10,000 nucleotides of DNA from Actinidia chinensis (GCA_009663005.1 CM018916.1:7516358-7526357); one strand, 5' to 3'. Counted from the first letter of the stretch, positions 1-7,826 are shown. The notes: a model not told the origin generated them from the letters alone. Numbers and translations are program-made.

Positions 1-115
1 AAAGCTAGATTGATTAGATGGATCTCCTTCTCAAGAATTTAAATCTGAAATTAGAGATAAAAATGGAGTGAAAAAAACGTTGTTGCAGATCCTTTATCAC
101 GCCTCCTTTTGAGCA
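1..115 (+). pseudogene. RNase H C-terminal tail of the Athila polyprotein (partial)
   Basis: The stretch entering from the left edge reads KARLIRW, then, after a small frame change, EIRDKNGV. After an extra-A frameshift in the A-run near 70-78 it continues as VVADPLSRL. In Ty3/gypsy polyproteins a motif of the form E-I-x-D-K-x-G followed by N-V-V-A-D-x-L-S-R marks the end of the RNase H domain, which degrades RNA in the RNA:DNA hybrid during reverse transcription. The domain's catalytic residues lie upstream of the window. At least two frameshifts within about 100 bases show that it cannot be translated as one piece. Confidence 0.75.
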
Positions 116-575
116 TCTTAAGATGAATGACTCTCGCTATCCCCCCCCCCCCCCTGTGAGACGTTTCCCTGATGAACAAATTAGTCTTGTACTGCGGTGA
201 TCAGCTTGATACCGTGGAATGCCGATGTAGCCAAGCCAAATATTTGCCACAAAAGCATCCCTCCAATTGGTCCTCACTGGACAAAAAGGCGATTCGTTCG
301 GCTAGTAAGACAATTCTTTTGGGACGCGTATTTGTTCAAATTTGTTCCAGATCAATTGTAGGAGATAGTACCTGATGATGAAGTTTCAAAAGTGTCATAA
401 GATTGGTCATTCTCAAAGCTGTGGGGGCCATTTTTTTATCAAGAAAACTGTGACAAAAATTTTACAGAGCAAGCGACTGTATTGGCCCTCAATGTTCAAA
501 GATGTGCATTCTTTTTTTGTTTAATTTAACCTTGTGATAGATGTCAAAGGTTAGGTAGGCCTTACTAGGAACATA
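116..575 (+). pseudogene. Tether and zinc-binding region of Athila integrase, frameshifted
   Basis: After the RNase H tail the frame holds a run of prolines encoded by a C14 tract, then FPDEQ (about 166-180). From 209 it reads IPWNADVA, and around 311-345 FFWDAYLFKF, which is the conserved region before integrase. A TAG follows at about 353. The HHCC zinc motif can be traced: histidine codons at 396, 408 and 429, then YWPSMFKDVHSF (about 480-515), then CDRC with cysteine codons at 533-535 and 542-544. The histidines and cysteines lie in different frames, so there is a frameshift near the T-run at 511-518. In an active element this domain helps integrase multimerise and bind LTR ends. Confidence 0.8.
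141..154 (+). repeat. C14 homopolymer inside pol
   Basis: There are fourteen consecutive C residues between the RNase H tail and FPDEQ. They translate as prolines in the frame that carries FPDEQ. The reading frame just downstream is preserved, so the run may be a genuine expansion or a homopolymer-calling artefact. Confidence 0.95.
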
Positions 576-690
576 TGATGCCCCTGACCCTATTCTCTCA
601 TTTTAATTAAAAATTAATAAAAAATTAACTATAGAAGAAATTATAGAAAAAAACGATAAAAGGGTAAGAAAACACACAGCATGTTTTTGA
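576..690 (+). other. AT-rich spacer with no readable integrase homology
   Basis: Between the CDRC zinc motif and the start of the catalytic core there is an AT-rich stretch (AATTAAAAATTAATAAAAAA type) in which I cannot follow the expected integrase sequence. It may be a small insertion or heavily decayed linker. Confidence 0.5.
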
Positions 691-1050
691 TTGTTGGTGC
701 TTAACTTTCATGTACCCTTTCCTGTTCTTTTGGATATCTATACATCTTGGTGGCCGTTGATTCTGGTTTCAAAATTTGTGTAGGTTATCCTACACGGACC
801 ATGACCATCAGTTGTGGGCAAAAATTCTTAAAGAATGGATTTTCCCTCTTCTGCTCTCTCGCTCGGTTGGTGTAAATGCCTCGAGCCATCATACGTGATG
901 GTGGAAATCCCATTTTTGAATAAGCCAATGGAGTACGCATAAAATATGACTTGTTCTAGGTGGCACATCCTATCATCCCCCAGACCCAATGCCAAGTGAT
1001 TGCCAAACCGAGGAAGATTAAGCCAATTTTTAGAAAAACGGTAAGCCTAC
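691..1050 (+). pseudogene. Integrase catalytic core (DDE), inactivated
   Basis: One frame (codons starting at positions divisible by three) carries the core almost throughout. VAVD puts the first catalytic aspartate at 759-761. IIRDGG puts the second at 897-899. HPIIPQT and CQVI follow the GTG at 960. The third catalytic residue normally follows the QV of a GQVE-type motif, and here that codon (999-1001) is isoleucine. In-frame stops lie at 873-875 (TAA), 921-923 (TAA) and 957-959 (TAG). The spacing between the two aspartates is 46 codons, shorter than usual for this family, which suggests a small deletion. In active elements this RNase H-fold domain inserts the cDNA into the host genome. This copy clearly could not. 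Confidence 0.85.
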
Positions 1051-1262
1051 CGAAAGGATTGGTCCTTGAGGTTGGTGAGAGACGCTCATGGGTATTTAGG
1101 ACAGCTTCTAGACCATCTTTGGTCTTTCTTCTTCTCTTATCCGGCTTGTGTTACGGAACAGCGGTCCACCCTTTCCGGTGGATAGAACACAAGGATTATT
1201 GGGCCCCGCCATCCGCCATCAATGATAATCTTATGAAGCAGGCTCTCTTCGAAAATTGCAAG
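1051..1262 (+). pseudogene. Integrase C-terminal region, part 1, up to the interruption
   Basis: Just after the core the reading shifts by one base (RKDWSLRL, about 1051-1075) and then returns to the former frame for VFRTASR (about 1093-1113). IEHKDYWA follows at about 1182-1205, matching the conserved EHKAYWA-type motif downstream of the core in Athila polyproteins. The homology runs to about 1262, where a leucine/lysine/glutamine stretch (CTTCGAAAATTGCAA) is cut off by the A-rich start of the low-complexity tract. It resumes at about 2631. The reading frame stays open from 960 into the tract, but that long frame is an accident and not a gene. Confidence 0.8.
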
Positions 1263-2630
1263 AAAAAAATAAAAAATAAAAAAAAAAAATCCTCCCCCCC
1301 CTCCCCCTCTCCCTACCCCTCTTCTACTCTCCCCCTCCCCTTCTCTCCCCCCCCCCCCCCTCCCTTCCCCATTTCCCCCCCCCATTTTCACTCCCTTTTT
1401 CCCCCCCTACTCCCTTCCAACCCACCCCCCCACCCCCCCCCCCAACCGCCAACCACACCCACGCCCCCCCCCCAACAAACACCTCCCTTCTCCCCCCACC
1501 CCACACCCCCCCCCACAACACACCCTCACATCCCCCACCCGCCCCCACCACTCCACCCCAAAACAACACCCCCCCCCCCAAAACAAAAAAAAACCCCAGC
1601 ACCAACACTGCCCAAACAACAAACCAACCCCAAAAGCAACGAACAACCCAACCCACTCCCCCTATACAAAAACACCACCCCCCCCACATACAACGCCCCC
1701 CCCAAAAATCCAAACCATCCCCACAAAACCCGACGCCCCCCCCCCCCCCCCCCCCCTCTCTACCCCCCACACCCTTCCCCCCCCCCCCCCCCCCCCACCC
1801 ACCCCCCCCCCCAGGTCCCATCCACCCCAACCAACCCACACCCACCCCCCCCCACCCACCCCCTCTCCCCCCCAACCCCACCAACAGCCAACCAACACCC
1901 CCCCCCCACAAACACACACACCCCGCCCCCACCAAAACAACACACCAAGCCATCACCACCCAACCGTGCACAACCCCCCAAAACAACACGACACCTCCCT
2001 CCAACTTACAACCATTCTCAATAAATATAACATCCAAACTCCACCAACCCCAACACAAACAACACGCCCACCCCCCCCCCCCACCTACCCACCACACCTC
2101 CCCCAACACCCCCCCACCAGCAAACAGCACCCCACCCCAAAACCCACCACCCCCCCAAACCACACCCCACCCAACCAACCCCCCTCCCACCACTCCCACA
2201 CACACCTCAATCTCCCACCCCACAAATACCCCCACCCCCCAACAGCACAAACCCCCCACAAAAACACCCACCCCCCCAAAAAACAACCAAAACACCCCCC
2301 CACACCAACCACACCAACCCCCAACAAAACAAACCCACACCCCCCAAACCCCCCCCCCCCACCCAACAGCCACCACCCTCCCCCTCAACCACTCACCCCC
2401 CTCCCCCCCAAAAATAAAACCAAAAAAAATACAAAACCATATTAAACCACAAACTTCCCTCCTCTTCCCCAAATAAAACTCCAAACATCACAACCCCCCC
2501 AAAACAAAACCCCAACAAAACACCCCTACATCACACAGGCAAACCCCCACTCAAACCACACTCTTATCACTACAATAATAAGCCACAAATCATACACCCA
2601 TAACCAACACCTACCACCCATATATATAAA
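1262..2630. repeat. 1.37-kb C/A-rich, nearly G-free low-complexity tract inside integrase
   Basis: This block is built almost entirely from C and A on the + strand, with T a minority and G appearing only a few dozen times. It opens with an A-rich run (1263-1290), passes through a CT-rich zone (about 1291-1430), then a C/CA zone with homopolymers of 21 C (1736-1756) and 20 C (1777-1796). It grades slowly back to mixed sequence by about 2550-2630. There is no regular repeat unit, terminal repeat or target duplication. The open frames across it, proline/histidine/threonine-rich on + and glycine/tryptophan-rich on -, come from the composition and lack the ordered motifs of extensins or glycine-rich proteins. 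It may be an error block from long-read data, or a real insertion. Confidence 0.9.
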
Positions 2631-2960
2631 CTTGACTTGAGGAACTAAAAAAGGATGGCTTACAACATGCAAAATTTCAAAGGCCAAAATGAAAATTCGT
2701 CATGACCAACAAATTCAATTCACCGTACCACTTTCATGTGGGCAAAGGTTCTTCTCTACATTCCGATAAAATCTTTTTTTTCGGAAAATGGGAAGTAGAT
2801 GGTCCGGCCCAAATCAGATCACGGAAATCTTTCCCATGGTGCTTATTGGAGTACAAAATCCTAAAATGACATGTTTTTCAAAGTCAAGGGCAAGGGGTTA
2901 AAGCCTCTATTTGAGTCTTTCCATTCACTAGGTTGATTGTTGTGGATCTCATTATCAACC
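2631..2960 (+). pseudogene. Integrase C-terminal region, part 2, and end of pol
   Basis: Homology picks up immediately after the C/A tract with the CTTGAGGAACTA stretch, whose translation corresponds to the LEEL segment of Athila integrases. It continues in changing frames through MKIRHDQQIQF-type sequence (about 2690-2720) to SRWSGP, with the TGG codon at 2800-2802 and Gly-Pro at 2806-2811. ITEIFP follows at about 2818-2835. This is the GPY/F-like end of integrase, with asparagine where an aromatic residue is usual. FKVKGKGLKP-like sequence follows at about 2880-2909. Several frame changes are needed, so it is not translatable. The exact end of pol is uncertain. Confidence 0.75.
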
Positions 2961-3060
2961 CATCATGTTTGAACCCTTTAGGTTTATCCCCCGTCTCCAC
3001 CCCTTGAATTGTTGCTTTGAGGACAATGCACCCCTCTTATTGGGGTGGGTAAAGCATGTT
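2961..3060 (+). other. Post-pol region with a GAGGACAATGC...GGGGTGGG motif
   Basis: The stretch ends with TTGAGGACAATGCA (3017-3030) followed by a G-rich run (3042-3049). Many Athila/Tat elements have a TTGAGGACAATGC...GGGGGTG stretch at this position, between pol and the 3' non-coding region. It resembles the sequence just upstream of the true 3' LTR (4849-4884). I infer a purine-rich, PPT-like motif whose function is unknown. Confidence 0.5.
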
Positions 3061-3067
3061 ACGAGAT

Positions 3068-3236
3068 CATTCTTATAATTTTTTTTTTTTTGTAGATTTA
3101 TGTTTTTTTATACTTGTAATTTCAGTTGGATTTGTGTTTTTCTTTAATTGTTTCTTAGAAAAAAAAAATTTTTTAAAAAAATTAAAAAATATAAAAAAAT
3201 ATATATACAAAAAAAAAATTTTTTTAAAAAACAACA
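3068..3236. repeat. A/T homopolymer-rich low-complexity block
   Basis: Runs of T (about 3079-3091) are followed by alternating A and T homopolymers (about 3160-3231). The short open frame here codes only phenylalanine, lysine and asparagine runs and is not a gene. Confidence 0.85.
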
Positions 3237-3895
3237 CGTGATTGAGAATTTATCAAAACCTTTATGTTTAATTGATAATTTTTCAGGTATTAATCAATGA
3301 TTGATCGATCTGTGCACACTTGGAAGTCCTTCGGTAAAGGTTGGATGTATCATAATGTCGATACGATGGATTGTATTTCTCACACTTTTCTATTACGTTT
3401 CATGTTTATTATTGTGGATTTAGAAGTGGTTAGAGATTATCTTAAGAAACCATCGTTCGTTCATGTCATTGAAATTCTTTGATGAGATACTTGCCTCAAG
3501 CATTAAACAAATTTGAATGGATAATTGATTCACCTTTGTGTCGTGAAAAATTACAAGTTTTTGTCATAATCCATCATAAAGGAGTCACAATTTCTTTACA
3601 ACTCGATGCTATATGACCTTACGTATCTCTCGTCGTGCATTGCCTATCCTATAAGGTGGAGATTGTCCTTGTGAGTTTAGAGCCTAATGATCGTTTTTCA
3701 ATGTATTAACATTATCCGAGGGCAGTTTGATTGATCTTCGTCATTGAAAATAGCTTCATCATACTGTTTTGGTTTACATGTTTGAGTATTAGTTGAACTT
3801 ATTGACCCCTTATATATACTTTTGAAAGTTTTGATTTGTGTATTTTTCGGGATTATAAAATACAACCATTTCATTACAGTGACCTTCTTTGTTTA

Positions 3896-3918
3896 TCTTT
3901 CTATCTTTCTTTCTTCTC
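3896..3918. repeat. Imperfect CTTT microsatellite
   Basis: A short pyrimidine stretch made of TCTTT/CTATC/TTTCT units. It is low-complexity sequence without a clear role. Confidence 0.7.
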
Positions 3919-3984
3919 GATATTCGTATACAAAGTGTTAAAAATTTGGTCAATGCTAATTCCGAGTTGATGGCAATTGCCTTA

Positions 3985-4098
3985 TAACAAAGTAGGAAGT
4001 TGAAAAGAGTATGAGTTGAAAAGTACAAGAAAGAAGAACAAATAATGAAAAGGAGTTGAAAAAAATAAAAATAAATAATAAATAATAATAAAAATTAT
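3985..4098. repeat. Purine/A-rich tract with GAGTTGAAAA units
   Basis: GTTGAAAAG-type units recur (about 3998, 4013 and 4054) within an A-rich block that ends in AATAATAAT. Similar A-rich spacers are common in the 3' internal region of Athila elements. No coding potential is visible. Confidence 0.6.
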
Positions 4099-4732
4099 AT
4101 TGGAAGTTTGAAAGTGGAAGGTTCCATTGATCATCATGTGCCATGCGCATGCATATGTTGAAACCTATTACCACCTTACCTACCACCTACCACCCGCTTT
4201 CATCCTCTTACATGGCTCTTCTTTCATTCACCATCCCCCAGATGTCCACAATTCCAATTACAACATGAATCTTTAATTCAAGTGGCTATAAGTCATTCCC
4301 AAAAAATGTCAAGTCATATAAAATTGTGTCTTAACACGTAATATTCTTTCATGAAGTATGGCCAAGTCGAGACCTTACATTTATCGTTTTTGAGTTCGAT
4401 TCTCTACTGCATGTCTCGTGCATTTACTCTTAAATAGCTTTTCCATTAGTTCCCTAAGTGTTCATATTTATAATTGAGTGTATTCTTTGAGACTTAAAAT
4501 CAAGCATAAAGGATACAATTGCAATGTGTCGAGATGGTAAGTGGTATGTCCATTTGATAGTGTACTACAATGGTTATTTCCTCTCTTCAATGCTTTTATG
4601 CCTCTAACTTGCATGATTCATGAGTTAGAGGGGGTTCGAGATTTCTTTGAATGGAGTTATTGCACAACCATCGGATCTATATTATTTTTTTTTACCTGAC
4701 ATGAGTCTATATTTGTTTGTGTCATCATTGGG

Positions 4733-4774
4733 AAACCCTCTACGAGACACCACTTACTCGTCCACTAGAGGTTT
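4733..4774 (+). repeat. Imperfect hairpin upstream of the 3' LTR
   Basis: The arms are AAACC(C)TCTA plus CGAG (4733-4746) and CTCG plus TAGAGGTTT (4757-4760, 4766-4774). They enclose a 10-base loop, with a one-base bulge on the left and a five-base bulge (4761-4765) on the right. The stem totals 13 pairs. In the retrotransposon RNA it could fold about 100 bases before the polypurine tract. Its role is unknown. Confidence 0.6.
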
Positions 4775-4870
4775 AAGGCTTGTGCAAAAGCTAAATTCAT
4801 CGTGCTTCCTACGAAAGTGAGATTATCCTTTCTAGTTTTTATAGTTTTTTGCGAGGACTAGCAAAATGCA

Positions 4871-4880
4871 AGTTGAGGGG
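4871..4880 (+). promoter_or_regulatory. Polypurine tract (plus-strand primer)
   Basis: The sequence AGTTGAGGGG ends exactly where the LTR begins with TGTG. In LTR retrotransposons an RNase H-resistant purine stretch next to the 3' LTR primes plus-strand DNA. The tract is preceded by GCGAGGACTAGCAAAATGCA, matching the GAGGACAAGCAAA...GGGGG context common upstream of 3' LTRs in plant Ty3/gypsy elements. The two T residues make it slightly impure. Confidence 0.75.
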
Positions 4881-5144
4881 TGTGATTAAACCCCCCAAAA
4901 AACCCTACAAGTGTAATTATAGATCTTTATTTGTATTTTGTTAGAATGATAGCATTAATTTTGTATTTTAGTAGATATTTGTTTGATTACTATTTTGTGT
5001 GTCATTTGTAGGTTAACATGCGCTAATAAAAGCCAAAAGAACAGAAAAAAAAAAGCAAAATGACCGGGGGTGGGAGAGATCACTGCCCCAAATTGCTGAA
5101 CACGGCTTCCCATTTATTCTTCCAAGTCTCATGATAATAAAAAA

Positions 5145-5210
5145 TTGGCCAAAAAATCAAACAAAGTGGCAAAAGAAATCAACAAAGTTGGCAAAAAAAA
5201 TCAAACAAAA
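5145..5210 (+). repeat. Three-copy 21-23-bp tandem repeat in the LTR
   Basis: The copies start at 5145 (TTGGCCAAAAAATCAAACAAAG), 5167 and 5188, each a variant of TTGGC-A(n)-ATCAA-CAAA. They lie in the upstream part of the LTR, where retrotransposon enhancers often consist of short tandem repeats. The copies differ by small A-run changes and a few substitutions. Confidence 0.75.
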
Positions 5211-5365
5211 AAAAAACTATTCCTGCTTTGAAAATTTTTTTACTCCACATGTATCTCTCCCTATCTTTCTCCTTATTCCTATAGAAGGAGGATGGTGTTC
5301 GGTGGTGAGTTCTAGGGCGGTATTGTTTGGGAGAGAAAAGAAAGTTTAGATAGATTTTGAGTTTT

Positions 5366-5384
5366 GAAAAAGCTGCGCTTTTTC
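5366..5384 (+). repeat. Perfect 8-bp inverted repeat in the LTR
   Basis: GAAAAAGC and GCTTTTTC flank a three-base TGC loop. It could be a protein-binding palindrome or a short RNA hairpin. It lies about 660 bases upstream of the LTR TATA box, so if U3 is upstream of the TATA it would appear only in the 3' end of the transcript. Confidence 0.7.
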
Positions 5385-5503
5385 TTCTCTTATCATAGTT
5401 TAGTTCAGTATTGTTTAGTTCCAAAAGTTTCGATAAATTTTTATTATATTGTCATCCCATGACAGTTTATTATTTAATACATATTAGCTTATATTTTTAT
5501 CGC

Positions 5504-5630
5504 TTAATTTATCGCTTATCGAAACCACCATAGTGACGATTCTATCGGCCACGCCGAACGGTTTACTGCTTTTAATTTATCGTTATCGAAACCACCACAG
5601 TGGACGATTTATCACACGCCGGACGGTTTT
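5504..5630 (+). repeat. Tandem duplication of about 60 bp in LTR U3
   Basis: Copy 1 (5504-5564) and copy 2 (5572-5630) share TTAATTTATCG, then TTATCGAAACCACCA, AGTG(G)ACGATT, and ACGCCG(A/G)ACGGTTT. Small indels and substitutions separate them, so the duplication is not recent. Tandem duplications in U3 often hold transcriptional control sites. The CpG-containing cores, such as the ACGATT and CGGTTT units, occur in both copies. Confidence 0.85.
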
Positions 5631-6045
5631 ATCCTTAAGTTACTTGCTTATATTTCTTGTCTATATGGTTGTGGTTAAATTTGCTTATTCATTTCTGTTA
5701 GTTCTTTTTTTTATTTGTTTACACTGCATTATGGTTGTTACTCTGATTCATTCGCCTTTTATTATTTAGTAGTTGCTTTAGGTTTTTACTATTTGTTACT
5801 TCTCTTCTCTTTAAGATTTGGTTATATATCATAGTATCTAAATGTTGTAAGTTTTATCTTTTTTTATGTAATTTGTATTTATATTTAATATTTCAAAATT
5901 CATAAATTTGAAAGATGAGTAGCAACTTTTAAATCTTGGTGGATTGTGAAATGGTTTTGAAGTCTTGGATGAAAAAGGATTTGAAGGATTTGGGTTTTTT
6001 AAAAGTTATATATTCAGTTTTGATCATTCTTTATCTTCATTTTTC

Positions 6046-6053
6046 TATAAATA
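6046..6053 (+). promoter_or_regulatory. Candidate LTR TATA box
   Basis: TATAAATA is the best TATA match in the LTR and lies downstream of both tandem repeat sets. If it is used, transcription would start near 6075-6085. That makes U3 about 1.2 kb and R plus U5 about 0.5 kb. This is inferred from the motif and its position only. Confidence 0.5.
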
Positions 6054-6569
6054 TTGAAAACATGAATGATGATATGTTCGGACAACGCTTATTGACAAAA
6101 GTCGAGTCTTAGTATAATAAGCATTGCGTGAATCGATGGTATTTCATCTTTGAATTTAACAACCAGATCTAATCTAGAAGCAAAATGATAGTTTTTAAGA
6201 ACAAGGGTTTTATTGCTAAATCTCACGAATCCGAGACGCACGACGAATCGAAAGATTTGAGTCAACACATCTCACCTTGGAATGCGGAGATAAGGTCACA
6301 TTAATGTTTTTTAAACAATTTCATTCAATCAGCTATGTATTTGTATTGTCAAATAGTGAGAGCTCAAACAATTCCAAAAACATCAGATGTATTTTGTTTA
6401 GAAATAGTTTTGTTCATCCTTTGTGAGTAATTGAGAGGGAAACTCTTTCCTTTCAGTCTTGCTCACCACAAACTCCTCCCTGGGAATCGACCTGTCTCCC
6501 GAGTTATACTACTCCGCCGGGCCTTCGCTTGGGGTTCTAATCTAAAGCGCACGTTGGCGAGAGATCACA

Positions 6570-7823
6570 GGTAAGCAACAAAATGAGAATAGGGGGAGCC
6601 GATTATAATGATCGTGGCACGGGAGTGAGAGTATCGAGTTTTTAGGGCATTGACAAGATAACATATGTGATATCTTGATTATTACTTAGTAGACTTTTAA
6701 TCCATTACACAGCAGATTTTTAGCAATCTCAATTAGTATCATTTTGGTGGATTGTTTTGCAGCATATCATCTCATATAACTTTGTATATTTTGTGTGGCG
6801 ATATTGAGTGGTCCTGACCCACCAATACCCACGTAGGAGCATACCACACACCAGACAGGGAAGTGCTCTATTTGCAATCAATTAGGACATAACGTCAAAA
6901 TTTTTTGATCCAAGGACGGTAAAATGGTGTTCAATTTAAGATTGGTTTGGCCAATCCTTCCTACTGATTCAGTATCCAAGAGGTATTATGGAATTACCAC
7001 TTTTATCCACAAACAAAAAACATGACTATTTACTTGAGAGAGAAGGGGAAGAATGGAAGGCAACAACTCCAATTAGGATAAAAATGAGAAAGAACAAATG
7101 GCTTTAGAACCGGTGCTGAACTATAGCACATATTAAAGGTGTGTGCCATAAAACCAAGGATATCCGTCCAAAGGAGAGATTGTCACTAGAAAGCCTCTAA
7201 ACTGCTTCTCTCCGCACAATCAACTGTAAAGATACCAGAGGGAACTGTCTACGAAGTATCTTTTGGTATAAGTATGAATCGGGAATTCCAGAGCATGTTA
7301 GACACCATATCAAGCGGTATGAGCTCTAGGGATAAGTAAAATAACTGGGGCATCGGTATCGGTTTTTTGTCTCATGGTTTGTTTACAATGAATTAAATCT
7401 CTTGGACTGAATAAATTCTGTAATACAATTGGTTTGCAATAAGCCGTACAAGCACTTTGGAATGTGTAAAATATCACAGACAGGACATCAGCTACTAGCA
7501 AACATCGCTTTTTTACTTCGCATTCGATTCACGACAACGCAAACTCAAATAGAAATAATTCGTATTTTCCATAAAAGAAGAAGAAATTCTCGCCACTTGA
7601 TAGAGTTGATCTGTCAACAAATTCTGATTCTGAGTTTTAGCATAGTTTTTCTACTAATCAACGCAATGGGAACTAAAAGGCACCACAACGATACTATTTG
7701 GGGGGAAATGCAGTGAGAAAACAAAATTCAGTAGAAAGGAAATTTACTGTTTGATGATGATGATCGCAATTCATTCATTTAGAATCACAATAAATTAAAA
7801 TGAATTGATTCATCTAAGGTTTT
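6570..7823. other. Unassigned sequence flanking the retrotransposon
   Basis: This 1.25-kb stretch follows the LTR end and has no recognisable gene, RNA or element. The two overlapping open frames near 7310-7501 (-) and 7429-7716 (+) are short and have no family motif or exon-like boundaries that I can defend. If the gene model on the - strand is right, this DNA is its first intron. A 9-bp inverted repeat, CAATTCATT/AATGAATTG, lies at 7767-7775 and 7799-7807. Confidence 0.5.
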
Positions 7824-7826
7824 ACC
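7824..7826 (-). promoter_or_regulatory. Candidate 5' splice site of the disrupted gene
   Basis: Read on the - strand, the open frame ends ...GGAATTAG and is followed by GTAAAACC, so the exon would end at 7826 and the intron begin with GT at 7825-7824. The match to the plant donor consensus AG|GTAA is good, and coding-like composition stops here. This is inference from sequence pattern. Confidence 0.5.

Larger units (their letters stand above)
3237..4870 (+). other. Non-coding region between pol and 3' LTR, site of the Athila env-like ORF
   Basis: In Athila elements an env-like ORF and a long untranslated stretch occupy this interval. Here no reading frame longer than about 76 codons survives and I recognise no env-like or membrane-protein motif. 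The short frame at 3297-3482 on + has no family signature. The interval includes a pyrimidine tract (3896-3918), a purine/A-rich tract around 3985-4098 and an imperfect hairpin at 4733-4774. It is best read as decayed internal retrotransposon sequence, placed by its position between the pol remnant and the polypurine tract. Confidence 0.6.
1..6569 (+). mobile_element. Athila-type Ty3/gypsy LTR retrotransposon, 3' half, decayed
   Basis: This is the 3' part of one long retrotransposon, read left to right: RNase H tail, integrase, integrase C-terminal region, a non-coding stretch where Athila elements carry an env-like ORF, polypurine tract and 3' LTR. The lineage call rests on conserved stretches visible in the translated frames. 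These include FPDEQ before the tether, FFWDAYLFK, an H/H/CDRC zinc-finger region, YWPSMFKD, IIRDGG, HPIIPQT and IEHKDYWA. All follow the order known for Athila integrases. The 1,689-bp LTR also fits that lineage, whose LTRs usually run to 1.5-1.9 kb. The 5' half lies outside the window. Frameshifts, in-frame stops and a 1.37-kb low-complexity block inside integrase show the copy is not autonomous. Confidence is high for Ty3/gypsy and moderate to high for Athila over related Tat lineages. Confidence 0.85.
4881..6569 (+). mobile_element. 3' LTR of the Athila element (1,689 bp)
   Basis: The LTR begins TGTGAT right after the polypurine tract and ends ATCACA at 6564-6569. These are exact 6-bp inverted termini of the TG...CA type. 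The end region carries the conserved block CTCCCTGGGAATCGACCTG (about 6474-6492), then TTATACTACTCCGCCGG. These correspond to the CTCCCTGTGGATCGACC... and TACTACT signature found near the U5 end of many plant Ty3/gypsy LTRs. No tRNA primer-binding site follows at 6570, which confirms this is the 3' and not the 5' LTR. A TATA box (6046-6053), two sets of tandem repeats and a perfect hairpin lie inside. The expected 5-bp target duplication would be GGTAA (6570-6574). Its partner lies outside the window. Confidence 0.85.

Noticed and set aside
960..2024. Long + strand open frame (354 codons) with a proline-rich C-terminal part resembling a cell-wall protein
   Set aside because: Its first part is retrotransposon integrase read through a GTG, and the rest is the C/A tract. 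There is no ordered Ser-Pro4 repeat or signal peptide.
1324..2484. Long - strand glycine/tryptophan/valine-rich frame (386 codons)
   Set aside because: It is the complement of a nearly G-free tract, which automatically gives few stops and GGN/TGG codons. It has no glycine-rich-protein architecture.
1291..2600. Telomeric or satellite DNA
   Set aside because: No CCCTAAA units and no constant period are present.
3297..3482. 61-codon + strand ORF as a remnant env-like gene
   Set aside because: No signal peptide, membrane segment or family motif is recognisable. Position alone is not enough.
4359..4403. tRNA-like A box (TGGCCAAGTCGA) and B box (GAGTTCGATTCT), possible SINE head
   Set aside because: The spacing between the boxes (22 bases) is short, and no tail, target duplication or tRNA fold could be found. 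It may still be chance in the retrotransposon's non-coding region.
6540..6600. 5' LTR with primer-binding site, meaning a second element starting at 6570
   Set aside because: No tRNA-complementary sequence follows the LTR end, and pol homology with a polypurine tract lies upstream of it.
7310..7716. Overlapping ORFs (- 7310-7501 and + 7429-7716) as small genes
   Set aside because: Both are near chance length for this composition, overlap each other and have no motif. The 7310-7501 frame does not join the - strand gene model by a clear acceptor site.
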